NCBI GenBank assembly: GCA_024336345.1
Contig: JANFOG010000008.1
Location: 806,001-870,000 of the forward strand
Direction of reading: 5' to 3'
DNA from: Mariannaea sp. PMI_226
Lineage: Eukaryota > Ascomycota > Sordariomycetes > Hypocreales > Nectriaceae
Length of the DNA: 64,000 bases
Positions 20,275-33,357 of the stretch are shown here, in pieces (the stretch's first letter is position 1; each line of letters begins with the position of its first letter). The translations under genes and the position numbers were made by a program. Under the pieces are notes generated by a model. It saw nothing but the letters and a program-made list of their open reading frames with translations. It had not been told where the DNA came from and made no database searches.

Positions 20275-23001
20275 TTAGTTCAGAGAGAATCCCCCTCCTA
20301 GAGTTCCCGCGCCGGAAAACTCCTCCAGGTCGTTTAATATCTTTGCAATTCGCTCTGATTCAATCACACCTAGTTTGTCTAGAGAAAATTCCGGTAGGCC
20401 GCCTCGCATATTCTCAGGTTCCAGTCCGGGAATGGCGAACATGCTGCCGGGTTGCGTCGTTACGGCCTTTAATGTGCCTTCTCGTGTGCTTAGTGGGAGT
20501 GACTCCGCCGATCCAGATCGTACCATCGACGTGTTCATGGCCTTAAAGGACATAGTGGGGGTTGATCTTGGAGTCTGCGCGTAGTCTCCCGTGGAGCATG
20601 CCTCAGATACTCCTACAGGAGATCCAAGGTCGGTGGCACTCCTGTCTGATGCTTCATATGGCATCATTCGCGGCTCATCTCCCGCCATCATTACCATGTC
20701 CGTTGACCGTCTCGCTTGTGGTCTCCATTCCTCAGGGGCATTTGCATCTCCTCCAAGTCGTATACTAAGGTGTCCTCCTTGCTGTGTCTCGGCCGAGGAC
20801 AAAGATGCGCCCTGTTCATTGTGATGTCTAAAATCTGCCTCAGCTTCAGTGTAGTACACATCCACGGCTTCAAAGTACTTGAGATAATTCTGAGCTCTGG
20901 GCAGACAGGCTGCCATCTTATGGAGTGTCTGATAAGCCAATCCTGTGCTAGTTCCTCGAACTACACTCAAGTCACCCTCCACCCGTCGGTCAATGTCCTC
21001 CTGACTGACCATTTCATGTTGAGGATCCATAAACGGAAATTGTTGGGCATAGAGCCCTCCAAATGCTGCAAGCCAGACCGAAAATAGAGTCAAAGACGAG
21101 TGAGGGAGCTTGTCCCGAGAGATTTCGACCATAGTGACAATGTCTCGGGCTGACCTAAAAAACCCATTCGTAACCTCTGACCAGAATCCAGCAGGTGCTT
21201 GATTATGAGGATATGGAGGATTTCCAAGGGGGCCCGCTGGGCCAGTGCACCGCAATGGTAGGAAAGGGAGATATTCCCGAGTAAGGATGATCCGGCACAC
21301 CGAAAGCAGCATGTGCAACGACACATACATGTTGGTGGCTTGGTGATTGTCATGCCGGTAATAGTTTTGTCGAGAAAACGCAAAAGTATCGGGGAGACAA
21401 AAAGCGAAATGGTTCAGTTCAGCTAGCAACTTCCTGAAGGTAGAGGCATCGTTCCACGGGGGAACTTGCTCTAGTAGGCGGCCACCGGTCGAAGAGTAGC
21501 ACGAGATGCTTGCCCAGAGCTCTCCCAACTGCACAAACCGGCTCAACACGCTGTCGTCGTTGATCTGCAGGCCAGGACGGTCCTCAACATTCAGATACCC
21601 CGTGTTAACATTGAGTGCAAGATCAAAAGCCATCTCCGTGCAAGGTAGCTGTATCCGGATGCATTCCCGCCGAAGAGTCGGAACACGGTCGTGTCCACAC
21701 GCCATCATTCGATCCATAATCAAACAGCTAAACATCGTCCGTCTTCGGGTCTCTCTAATAATGCTAATTTCTGAAGATCGTCTGCGGGATTCCTGGGGCT
21801 GATCGGTTCTCCGACCTGTCTGCTCTAGCTGCGTCGCCCTCAGATCGTCAAGTCCTAACTTTAATGCTTGCGCCATGCGAATGGCCATTCCGACGTACAT
21901 CCAGGCTCCGTGTCCGATTGATGTGTTTTGCTGGCTCCACTCGAATACCCCAAGCATAAGACATGCTTGCACTCTCTCCACTGTCATGACATTCATCGAA
22001 ACCTTCAAAGGGCCGAGCGCGGTAGATAGAACGTTCGCAAAATACTCGGATGCCGCGGAAGGGTCAACCTTGGGATGTATCGTTCGTACCCGGGCATTCC
22101 CTTGAACGCTAGAGAAATGGGCAACGTACTTGACCAAGTCTGAGTGGAAGCGGGCCGTTAAGGTGAGAACTCCGAGTAAGATTAGATTTAAATCGACAGA
22201 GGATTCGAACTTATTGTCTTGTCGGTGACTAATCTTCTCTTTCAAAGTCGGGAGATGAAGAAAAGGCAACTCTGTGGCGAAATGAAGTCGGTAGATGCTG
22301 AGAAGCTGGTCCCAGAGCTCGACCGTCAGGAATGGATAAGAAAGGACTTCTTCCGCATAAGCTGCAGATCGCTCAGGATCGAGCCCGATAATATCTTCGG
22401 TTTTCCTAGCACGCTTTCTCTCATGTGTACCTTCTTTGTCTTGCTTGGCGGGAGCTGGAGGTTCATTTCTCTTAGGGGGTGGTTGAGCCGTTTCGGGGTA
22501 CTGACATTGGTGGCCTCCCTTGATACATGTATCGCAAGGACTATTCCCACCATCGTTATCGCACTTTATCTTTGACCGTCGGCATCTTACACAAGCAATG
22601 CTCGATCTTAATGGGGGCCGCATCCTCGCCGACTTTCGGGCGTCCCTATTCCCGAGCGGTACCGGTGTCCGTTGCTCCTCGACATTGCTTTTGACTGGAT
22701 CGACACCAATACCAGCCGACCCAGGCCGGCGGCTGTCCGGGGATTCCACCGCAGGTAGAGCCGCCGGGGCAACCTCCGGCGTGCTCAAGTTCTCTCCAAA
22801 TTTGCGGTTTGGGGATTGGTCTGATAATACCTTAAATGGTTCATCGACTTCCGGGTCGGCAGGCGAGAGGATGGACTGGATGCGGAGTTGGGAAGCTATG
22901 GTGCCGAGTTAAGGCCTTCAAGAGGGCCTTCAAGATTTGCTTTGGTGCGATAAAAACAGATAACGAGAAATGGTCAATATGATACCGAACTTGCTCAACA
23001 T
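20275..23001 (-). CDS. Zn2Cys6 fungal-specific transcription factor
   Basis: Two exons, 22986-23001 (encoding MLSKF and one base) and 20275-22895, joined across a 90-nt intron (GTATCA donor, TTAAC branch, CATAG acceptor), give 878 residues. The tiny first exon is inferred because the large frame has no ATG before the conserved-looking N terminus SQLRIQSILSPADPE. The binuclear zinc cluster CxxCx6Cx8CxxCx6C spans about residues 107-136 and is followed by a basic linker (KRARK). A fungal-specific helical regulatory domain follows, recognisable from LLGVLTLTARFHSDLVKYV, MYVGMAIRMAQALKLGLDDL and RRRTMFSCLIMDRMMACG. The C-terminal about 200 residues are probably disordered. It should be a nuclear, sequence-specific regulator; its targets cannot be told from sequence and no metabolic cluster adjoins it. 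Confidence 0.9.
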
Positions 23002-26000
23002 CCACTCTTCCCGTCGGCACAATGGTGACGGTTTCGTGGAAAGGTGTTGGGCGAGGGAAATTCTGTTCCTTTGATGTGAGGGGAGAAAAAGTCACGCCGC
23101 TATAAGACTAAGCCAAGTAGCACAAGGATGTTGTTGATATGACATAAATTTTGAGACCGCACGAAAGATGATTACATCTCCCAGGAGAATGGGATTAAGA
23201 ACCAGGAATATGAGGGAAACCTGGACTGACCCACGTGGCAGTGCAACAACTCGCGGGCTGTGATGTAACCGAAACGACTGACCGCACAATGCAAGCCAAC
23301 ACTATGCTCTCTCAATCAGATGTTGACAATGGTTCTAGATGATCTGAGACTTGGACGAGCAAGCGCGCTGAGTGGAAGACCCCAGTTGATAGTTCAAAGA
23401 GGGTGGGAAGGAGACGAAGACAAAGTGGGACGAAATCGCAGGAAACCCGGTAATGGGAGAAAAAAGGGGACATGAAAGAACTCGAGATGCTATTGACCCG
23501 AGGTGATGTGGGTGATCAGGTTGCGAAGCAAAGTCCGGGAAGTACAGAGCAGGGAAGATCATGGGCTAGAAACTCGGGTGTGTGCCGACTTGACCGACAA
23601 GTGATATTAGAGCTCAACTTATTGGTTTTCACTTTCTAGCGAGCTTCGGTGACGAGCCTGGTGCTCCAATGATAGCAAGGGCACGTCCTTCGGATTTTCA
23701 CCCCCTACCTTTGTGCTAAACCGTACCGAGTGACAAGCAGGGAGTGTAGGTTTTGTGCCAGACGGGCCGGTGAGTTGGGCCTTGAGAGCCGCTAAGTTAA
23801 GATCCAATACGTTAACACGGAGTCTCCCTCCGATCAGTTACCCCACAGCATACCAGGCACCCAGGCCGACAAAAGCTGAATCTAAACGTCGTCCGTGAGT
23901 TTCTGCGCCGCTTCCTCTGTACTGATCCCAACCAGGGAATGCAACTGAGTAGTTGCCGGTTTGTGCATGAGTTGATGCCGGCATAAAGTCGGCAACAACT
24001 CTTGAAGGCGAGTTGAGAACTCTAATTGAAACCTACGATTGCGGCATTCACTTTACAAAGTGAGTCGATGAACCACGAGAATCAAGAGGTAGGAGGCTGA
24101 AAATTCTAGTTTGAACTGAAGATTGGAGCTCTAACCGGCAGTGAACGCCAAAGTTGGAACGCTTGGGCTAGGTGTGTAGGAATGGTGATCCCAATGGTCA
24201 AGAGACCGACGATCACCAGTCCCAAAACATGGCTTTTGTCTTTCAATCAGACCATTTTGAAGAGGACTGCAGCTTGTCGGTGATGGCGCGTGCCTCAAGT
24301 CCGGACTATATATGTACCGGCCTAAAAATGCTGCAGTCTTGGTTGCTAGATTTCAGGAAGCCGCTGGGAGGCTGACGCCTTGGCCGAGGCCCGGTCCCGT
24401 CAGCGCGGGCAGAGACGAGACTAGGGACCAGCATGGTGGGCGGGTTTAAGACGATGGTGCCTTGACTAGGTAGCTCATGGAAACGCGTATTTTGAGGAAG
24501 CACTGGAATGCTTGCAGATAAGCATCTAATAGAAACTCTGTGTGTTGTCAACAGAACAAACGTGCCTTACTCTCTACTTCGTAAAAATCATCTTATCACT
24601 GACTCGAGAAGCTCCAGTTGAAGCATTTCCTGTAACAATGGCCTTTGAAGGGAGGAGGGGGGGTGTGAAGTCTTACGACAGGGTCATGAGCGGACCGTGC
24701 CAACGGGCAACCAGCCGCCTTGTCTCTTTAGGCTGAGCGGGTGTTCCTTGCGGACGTCACAAGTGACGTCGATGGCGGATTCCAACAGTTTCGTTTCTGC
24801 AGGTACTCCGTACATAAATTCCTTCTTCCTGTTGGCTGATTAGTATTGGTTCGGCAGACAAGTGAGACATTGCACCACCGAGTCGGGCAACGCACCACGG
24901 GCCGGCATTTGGTTTTATCGTCACCCAGTGTCCGATTCCGCGTAGACATCCCCCGACTGGGAAATTTGGTCCCAGCAATCCTCAACTGCTGTAACCTTGT
25001 TCAATACCATGTCTCACCATGAGATTTCTCACAAGCGCAGGCAGCCCGCCTAGCGTGCAGGGATTGAGAAGTCCCTTTTCCTTTTTCTTCCTTTTTTTTT
25101 TTTTTGGTTTAACGGAAAAAATAATCCTTAATTTTCCAGTGGAGCAGGTGAGTTCGATAGGCGACTCCAGTCAAGATAACAATGTACTATGTAGTTCCGT
25201 ATGGCGTTGATGTCAGAAACCTGCGCGAGGCGGACCGGAAGGAGTGCGAGATTGCAGTCATTGATCCCCCGACTCCATTGTGCTACCAGCCTTGCAATCA
25301 GGTTGCCCAATATTTGGCCTAGGACGATGTCAATTCCGCAAGGAGGCTGTCAGTAGATGGACATTCGACATTCCCTTCTCAGTTGGGCAAGCATACTGGG
25401 AGCCGAGGGAGGAGGGTTTGTTAAGAGTATGGAGTTCGTGGTAAGTGGGACCTGTTCATATGTGGCGCGATGGCGAGGTAGAACAGCGGACGTCTGGATC
25501 AGAAAACCAACTAGACAGCCTTACCACATGCGTAAATGGCTGCATATAACCAGTGGAGAGTGCCTCAGAAGCAAAACGGTCGGTGTGGGAATATGGGTGA
25601 GTTCAAACTCATCAACCAGCTTGGTGGTCGTCAGGGGCTGGGGACTGGGACTGGGACTGGGGCTGGGTCTGGGATCGCAGCCTGCACTGCATGTGTAACG
25701 TGAGAGGGATGGCGAGTCCCTGCTTGGCAGGCGTGCTCGCTCGTCTGGTTTGTTCCCGGGAGATGCAAGTGGGGGTTTCGCGAAAGCGATTCTGACCTGA
25801 CAATGGTCGTGATGTTGAGGAGTCTGCTCGTATTTTCTCACCGGTTCGGATGTTGGCCACGAAGGACAAACGCAAGAAACTAAGAAGCGTCTCAATGAGG
25901 TATCGGTCAGGCGCAGGACACGTGTAGTGTACCCTACTCCAGGTATCTACCTTGCTGATACGTCTGATACGTATAGGTAAGTCAGCTTAAGGTAAGGTAC

Positions 26001-28015
26001 AGATTAAGGTGCCTAACCTTCCCTCCCTTTCGTAGCAGGGTTTCGCAAGTCTGCATGGAGTTCCGCACAGAGGATGTTTTCTTTTGCATGTACTCTGTAG
26101 AAAGGAAGCAAGCCTCGAGGTAGGATTTGTTTTTCTTTGTCTCAATTAAGAAAGAGCACACCCAAGTTGTCCCGTGTCATCACAAGAACAGCCAATTTGC
26201 TTAGGTATGAAGTCCTGTCGGGTATTCCTGCGTAACTGAAAGTCAATAACTCGGACCGGTCCTTCTACGTATCTCATTATGTCTCCCTTACCTTACCCAA
26301 AACATTGTTTAACACATCACTTGGACCCCAAAAAGAAAAAGAAAAAAAATTAAAGAAAGCCATTAAGTCAATAGGCAGGTGCCTTATTTTTTTTTTTTTC
26401 TAATTTTTTTTTTTTTTAAAAAACAAATCCCGTTCGTTCTATTATTCGCCTTATTTCATAATTGCTTCCCACTACTCAACTATTGTGCATCGCTCCGACG
26501 CCCGTTTGGTCGCCTCTTCCAATTGCAGTCAAGGTCGCAAGGCGACTCATATGTTGTAAGAATTGCTGCAAGTCCCCGTGCACACGATGTTTCCCGCGCT
26601 TTACTATACAGCCCCATTCGATTCACATTAAGTCTCTTCGGAGCTCAATCTATGGTGGACATCGACAGCAGGAGGACCAGGTCCCTCAGCTGATTAGCAC
26701 CTCCTCAGAAGGGAGACACGAACCGGGCTCATCTTGAGATGTGCCGCTACTCTGAAGTGCGGAAAGAGGAGACAATTACTTCCGGAAAGCTTTTTCGAAC
26801 GAGAGTGCTCTAGAAGTTGCGGTATCTCTTGACTTTTGTGAGAGGAGGGTTGGGGAGGTTTCGAACGGCCTCTGGGGGCGAGTAAGTTATATCATCTCAT
26901 CGACCAAGCTTACATAGCCTCCATGACGAGGTTGCCTTGAACACGTTGGGGAAGATGATAAAGAGGACTGCCTGGGGCAGACAGAAAGGGAAAGAAAAAG
27001 GAAAGAAAATAAGAAAAAAAAAAGAAAAAGGCCAAACCGAGCATTGGGGTCGGAGTGATCACGGCGGATTGAGGGAAATGCCCATTTCCAGTCACGCGGT
27101 GAGGTGCTAAAGCTGCCGAAGGCTGTGTACCGGCACTTCTCGCACTACCAGTCCATCAGAACTCAATACCACTGGATAACCCTTCGGTGCATAAGCTACA
27201 TGCTACTTGCTACTTGCCACATGTTTCATACACAGGTATGGCCGATCCAAGCTAGAGTGAAACAGGTACAAACAAGGCTTGCTGCGCCCCAGTACAATAG
27301 CTAAAGATCTTGGAAACTTGGGAGAGTTCAGGGTGAAGAACACCTGGGGCATTCATCTGGTGGTGATAAATCATGATACCCCGCCAAAAAAAAACCTATG
27401 AGGGCGGCCTCCACATTCACTTTCATCCAATGACGTCGTCGCTCGCGAGAGGCCTCACTCCTTCGCACACGCATAAGCGCCCAACTACCCGCCGACCATG
27501 ATTTTGGCGTCCGGTTTTACTAGTTATTGGGAACGCTACAGATTTAAAACGGCGTGCATGCGTCTTTAGGTAAAGCTGGACGTCACTAGTATAAAAGTAC
27601 GTCACCCTTGTCACACTCACATCGCATCACATCCTAGGATCATCACATCTCATGCCACTCAAATCCAACGTCTCGTCGAGCCTTTGTGAACGTTAGAACC
27701 GTTCGCATACTTTTTTACGGCTAGTCACGTCATTTGGTCTTACCTTACGCATCTCACTATTCTTCTCTGGTCCCCTTTGCGTTCTTCATTGATCATCAAA
27801 CGCTGTCGAGAAGATCTACGACTTGCATCTGCACTTAGCCCGCTTATTATTACCCCTCTGCGCATACCAAAAAGCACCTTTTGTCCCTTGGAGATTCCTT
27901 TATTCCTCCTCCTTCACCGCCTCTCTTACTGGGATACTTTCAAGTAGAGCCAGCTCGTCGTCTTTCCATTACCAAATCGCTCTTTTCCCGTGAAAGATCG
28001 CTACATCAGACTACG
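23002..28015. other. 5.0 kb divergent gene-poor region
   Basis: This lies between the start of the Zn2Cys6 gene and the start of the senescence-domain gene. Frames are short (at most 124 codons) and none shows a domain. It contains T-rich tracts (about 25073-25106 and 26387-26418), an imperfect GGGACT hexamer array at 25634-25673 and several TAAGGTA-type elements. It could hold long regulatory regions or noncoding transcripts. Confidence 0.5.
25634..25673 (+). repeat. Imperfect GGGACT hexamer array, G4-prone
   Basis: About seven GGGACT/GGGGCT/GGGTCT units lie in tandem over 40 bases. All G runs are three or four long with loops of two or three, which fits a G-quadruplex motif on the plus strand. 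Confidence 0.8.
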
Positions 28016-29674
28016 ATGGCTTCTAATGTCAGTAAAAGCAACCCCCCTCTCCGCCCCCGCCATTCTCCTTCTCCAACTTCTGGCTGACAGTTTTACCGCA
28101 GGATCCCAAACTCCTCTACGCAGTCGAGGGCATCAATGCCTACCATATTGCTCATGGAAAGGAGGAGTCGCTGACCCCTAGCGGCCCTCAGACCCTCTCC
28201 CTCCTTATGGTCCCGACCTCGTCAGGCTTCACAGACGCCTCGGGGGATGCCGATCATGAACAAGACTTTTACTTGCATCTCCACCTCCCTCCTGAACTCG
28301 ACCTCCCTCTGCCCGCCACGACCCAGATCTACCATCAACCGCCGACTAGCTATCTGATACCCCGCTGGGATCTTGGCCCCGATAGTGGCGCCTTTACTCG
28401 CATCGAGTTCCCGCCCCTCAAGTCTCGTAAAGGCGTCCAGGAGGATGTCGACACGTTCGAGACCATTTTGGCGCAGTGCACTGCTTTCCTTGAGCGAGCG
28501 CCTCCGCCAAGACCCAAATCCAAGGCTGTCAGGGAAAAGGAACGTGAGGTCTCTGGAGAAAGATTGCCCGCTTATAATCCCGCCGAATACAGCCCTGGCG
28601 AGGGCTACGTGCAGGGCAGCCACAGCTCCCATACAGCGGGGAGGATCGTTTTGATCGACGAGGAAGACGGAAGCGTCCTTGGTGAACTCACGGATACCTA
28701 CCACGTCGTCGAGGACAAGAAAGTTCTCCCTGGCTCAAAAGGTAAAATACCTAGCTCTACTCTTGGCGTTTGTCGAGTGTCTGCTTGATTCTAATAACTT
28801 GGTCACAGATCCCGTGGAAATCACTCTCCCGCAAGATGGCAGCCAAAACATCTCTGTGCAGCCGGCTTCCAGCGCTTACGTTGAGATGGACTACCACCCC
28901 GCCTATCAAAAATCATCTTTAGTCTCAAACGCATCGAAGGCATCCCGACTCATTGTCACTACATCTGATATTGTCTCCCGAACGATGCAAAGTCAAGCTA
29001 CCAACTTCACCAAGAACACGAAACCTGCTGCCAAGCCGGTCACTTTCGCTCCGGCGACTCACGATCGCGTTCGTCGTATCAACCAGTATTCCACTAAAGC
29101 AGCCACTTTGTCGGCCACGACTGTGGGCGCCATTGGGCATGTTGCTCAGAACCTTGGTGCTAACCTTGCTCGCCGAAAGGATGGCCGCTCCAGGGGTTTT
29201 GACAAGGAAGGCAACCCCATTGAAACGTATAAGCCCGGCGTTCTTAACAAGAGCCTCATGGCCTTCAACACTGTTGTTGATGGCATCGAGCAAGCTGGAC
29301 GTAACCTGCTCACTGGCACATCATCCAGTGTAACCACGGTAGTGGAGCACCGATGGGGAAGTGAAGCCGGCCAATTGAGTAAGCACCTGGGAGGTGGTTT
29401 CAAAAATGTCGGCCTGGTCTACATTGATGTGACTGGTGTATCACGTCGCGCTATTCTCAAGAGTGTGGCCAAGGGTATGGTCGTCGGCAAAGTCAAAGGC
29501 GGAGGTGAGATTATCGTAGGGGGAACCGACAGCAACCCTGTTCTTGTGCCTGCCAACACCAAAGAAGAGAGTGGCGAGAAAGACGGCTACAGCACATACA
29601 GTGATGCGCACAGCACATTCACCAGAGATGACGACCGTTATGGCAAGAGGCCAGGAAATGGAAAGCACTACTAA
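28016..29674 (+). CDS. Senescence/spartin-domain protein
   Basis: Three exons (28016-28027, 28102-28741, 28809-29674) give 505 residues; introns are 74 and 67 nt. The first exon codes only MASN before DPKLLYAVEGINAYHIAHGK. The C-terminal half is a senescence-associated (spartin/ERD7-type) domain: HDRVRRINQYSTKAATLSAT, then GAIGHVAQNLGANLARR, GIEQAGRNLLTGTSSS, HRWGSEAGQLSKHLGGGFKN and VTGVSRRAILKSVAKGMVVG. Spartin-like proteins associate with lipid droplets and endomembranes. Here only membrane or lipid association is inferred; the domain has small-residue-rich, mildly hydrophobic helices but no clear transmembrane segment. The middle region is Pro-rich and acidic. A Ser/Asp-rich tail follows the domain. 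Its promoter lies in the 5 kb region shared with the Zn2Cys6 gene. Confidence 0.88.
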
Positions 29675-30933
29675 CGAATCACGACCATCAACGAGAACGT
29701 TTACGTTTTTCTGTTCGTGTTCTATATTGCCGGGCCTGACACTACTCATCTATGGAGGCTATCCTCCAGCGGCACGTCGAGTTGATTCACTCGGCGACCT
29801 CGTGTGCAATTCAATGGCACAATATCCAATTCTTTTATGGATTTATTTTTTGCTTCTCTCCTTGTCCTGCTCCTGATTTTGGTAATGAACCAACTGTTGG
29901 ATATGTGCATCAGATTTTGGGATCTGGATATGACATGACGAACCTATGTAGCGTGAACAACCCTGATGAAGACATGGAAATCATAATAGCGAAACTTGTA
30001 TTAGAGAGAGAATCGATGTCAGATGATTGAATTAAAGAGACGAAGACCATAAAAAAAGCTAATCAGATCTAGTTTTTTGTTCTGTTCCTTGGTTCAGATA
30101 CCCAGCCTGCCAGTAGATAGTTCCATATGTGAATGCGCCTTGAATTTGGAGCCGTTCAGCGTTAGCTGCATCCACGTTGCTCATCAAAATGGGACGGGCT
30201 CAATCGTGATTATATAGAGATCACGGTCTCTATTTCTGTAGCTTACTATGTAGTCCATCAGTCCATCGGTTTTTGTCAATTTGATGGAGCAATTAGTTGT
30301 AATTTTCGAGCACAGGTCTTATGTCTGTTAGATCCCAACTCTGACGTCACGTGTGATCGCGGGGTGCTTATCGCGTCGCGCCATCAAATTAGACGCCTGA
30401 AATAGACCGCCAATTCTCCAAGCCGTCGATAGAAGAAAGGTGGTCAGGCTACGACGATTGAGTAGAGATTCTGTAGTATGCTAGCTGTTACTACGTCTGA
30501 ATTCTCCTGCCTCTAGAATAGAATATTTACTTCGTGCGCTTCTTATTGCCTTATCGCGCGCCTTGTCTAAGTGCTTGCTCATAACGGCTGTTGATTCTGA
30601 CAGCAGCTTGGTACTGTACGTTGAGGGAGCTAGCATAGCACCCCACCTACCTCTCTAAACAAACCAACGCAACACAACACAACACAACACACACAGCAGC
30701 TCGATAAAGACAAAAGATATACGACTGCATCACCAGCTGGCTTGGTCCATGTGCCGCTTCGAGCTCGTTGGTGTAATCATCCTTACTGTTCGGGACCTGC
30801 GCCGTTTGATACGGTCAAAGAAAGCCGCGAAACGGTACCAAGATACACACAAACTTGCCATGATCGTATGAAAGCTGGGCTAACCAGACGGCCTCAACTT
30901 CCCAACCCCCAGCGTCGCCATCCCTCAGGAACA
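29675..30933. other. Spacer between tandem plus-strand genes
   Basis: No gene is supported. A CACGTG at 30348-30353 within TGACGTCACGTGTGATCGCG and an AACAC pentamer repeat (about 30671-30692) precede GCP4. An in-frame ATG at 30742 upstream of the GCP4 start would add 64 residues not expected for the family. Confidence 0.55.
30671..30692 (+). repeat. AACAC pentamer microsatellite
   Basis: Four tandem AACAC units run into a short CA repeat, about 245 bases before the GCP4 start codon. Seen directly; probably in the 5' UTR or core promoter. Confidence 0.8.
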
Positions 30934-33357
30934 ATGCTCCACGAGATCCTCCTGTCCCTGTCGGGTCACCCATCCCCCCTCCTCCGAACCGACGCCCCCG
31001 AGCCTCACGCCCTCGCCGGCATCTCTCCTCCAGAGCGCCAGCTCCTAGCCTCGGCCGCGCACCTGAGTGACATCCACGTCAAGCTCATCAGCTACACGGC
31101 GCAGATTGCCAATTCCCACCCGAGCACTATATGCCGCGCCGTCGCCACGGCCATCGACTCAATACACCTCGCCGCGTTCCAGAGAAAAGTGCTGGAGGTT
31201 GAGGCGACCATTCTGCGCGATGACCCAGACCTTGTAGGCGCGTACCGCATAGTTCCGCTGACGGCTGTGGTGGGGGAGTTTAACGAGTGGACGAGAAGAA
31301 TGGAGTGGCTTTGGGAGATGGTGCAGTTCATGGCTACGAAGAACAAGAAGGGAGAGGTGTGTCATGGTGCACAGCTTATGGACCATTTAAGAACAGAGCT
31401 CCAAAGCGGTTATCAAGACGTAGTAGAGACGGCCATGAGCTTGGTAACAGTCGCCGAGACAGCCTGGTTAAAGCAAGTCTCGGCTTGGATATTATACGGA
31501 AGGCTTCCCAGTTTCGGAAGCGAGGACTTCTTCGTACAGAGCGTGGAAGGCTCTGATGAGGTGCGTTTCCCAGGGGCCAGATGACTACGACGAACACCAA
31601 CAACTTACAGTCGCTAAATTGTATACCAGGCCTACATTTCAGAGTCAAGTCTCTTACCTTCCTTTGTCACCTCATCAACTGCTTCATCAATGCTCTTCAT
31701 TGGAAAGTCCCTCAATCACATCAGAGTCAGATCCAGTGTGGATTCCGGCCTTCGCGGGCTGGATCATCTATCATCGAAACTCCAAGAGCTTGCAAGCCTT
31801 ACCTTTCCCCTAAACACAGCAGAATTCTCAAGAGCAATAACCGCGATCCGGTTATCTCTCTCCGAAAATACTCTGCAAAAGCTTCTCCCCTTGGCAAGGG
31901 TGGTGGAGATGCTGCAGCTGCTTCGCGATTTTTTCCTCCTCGGTCGTGGTGAGTTCGCCATGGCTTTGACCCACGAGGCCGACGAAAAGATACGCAGCCG
32001 GTGGAGGAGAGCGGATAACCTGGCTTACGAGAAAGGCGATGGCCTCAAAAACATCACAGTCAAGGAGGGAGAGGTCGCAGCCGTGCTTGGGAGGACGTGG
32101 GCAGTCCTAGCATCGATGCAAGGACAACACGCAGAGGAAGATGAGCAACTCGAGTTAGCCCGAGATCTGTTACGCCTCAGTCTCGCAAAGACTCAAGCTC
32201 CGGTCCCTATCGGCGCCGGCTCCGGTCTGGATCAGAACGCCGCAAACCTCCTGGCTGCTTCTCCGTTCCGGAACCTCCTCTTCTCCGTGCCGTCTCTCCT
32301 CTCCATCCAAATCCCTCCCCCGTTGGACATGGTCCTTTCACCTTCCGACATCCAGCTGTATTCATGCATAAATGCGTACCTACTCTCTATGCGGAGGGCA
32401 CACATTCGACTCACTGATTTGTGGAAAATCACGTCACTAAGACGACACCACCCAGCACCCCGCGGCGACCGTGAGCAAGTCGTCCTCCTAAGAGAGCGCT
32501 GGACCGCACGGTCGCAGTCCATGCGCAGCTCGTGGACGACAGCCAGTGCCGCAATATTCTTCCTGGCAGAAACAGAGGCCTTTCTTCAGACGGAGGTTGT
32601 TGCATGCCTATGGGATGGGTTCCATTCATGGTTGACAACACATCAGGCAGCAGCAGCAGGAGGAGGAGGAGGAGCAGGAGGCCGGCTTAGCCGTTCCGGT
32701 GCTGCAACCCCGACGTCTCGGCCAACCACCAAGCACGGTCTTGAGGAAGAAGATGAGGACGAAGACGAAGATGTTTGGCTACGGCAGGGAAACGACGAGC
32801 CCACCACTGCACCTCAGGACAGTCCCGACAGGATCGCAGACGTGAATCCCCCTCATGATCCGCAAACACTTTCGACGGCCCACCGGCTCTACCTTCGAAC
32901 GCTCATTCACCGCCTCCTCCTCACTCAGCCAAGTTCCACCCAGCCTCTGTACTCGCTCCTGATCCATATTGATCACCTCGTCGCTCATCTGCACCGGCTA
33001 CACGCTATCTACACGTCTCTGGATCTGGAATCCGATGCTGGGGTAGTCGATGCCTTTGTAGACCTCGAGGCGGAAGAGCGAGACGTTAAGCGCCTGCTTC
33101 GAGCCGTCGAGCACCGCGTTCGCGCCGGAATCGAGGACGTCGTGGCTGCCCTTCGTGCCCTGGAGGCCGACCCTGCCTTCACGGCCGAGTGGGAAGGCAG
33201 CAGTGGTAGTAGCCTCGGTGCATCCCCCGACGACGACGACGATGTTGTGGCCGAGCGTGGCGGCTACGTCCCGGCTCGGGTTGGAGGCATCAACCGGCTC
33301 CTGATGAAGCTCGACTTTGGCACCTGGTTCGGGAGAGCGGGCGAGGAGCTGGAATAG
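30934..33357 (+). CDS. Gamma-tubulin complex component GCP4
   Basis: Two exons, 30934-31560 and 31630-33357, with a 69-nt intron (GTGCGT donor, TACCAG acceptor), encode 784 residues. GCP4 is a Spc97/Spc98-family subunit of the gamma-tubulin ring complex that nucleates microtubules at spindle pole bodies and elsewhere. The start MLHEILLSLSGHPSPLL matches the usual GCP4 N terminus. Across the splice site, AYISESSLLPSFVT and SSMLFIGKSLNHIR match the GRIP1/GRIP2 boundary. The C-terminal domain has FGTWFGRAGEELE at its end. Two low-complexity insertions interrupt it: an Ala/Gly run near 32647-32680 and an acidic E/D run near 32740-32770. An upstream in-frame ATG (30742) is less likely. It is convergent with the gene at 34501-36095. 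Confidence 0.9.

Noticed and set aside
26379..26740. Plus-strand frames of 91-104 codons after a T-rich tract
   Set aside because: They begin in poly-T-derived Phe runs, overlap in two frames and show no domain.
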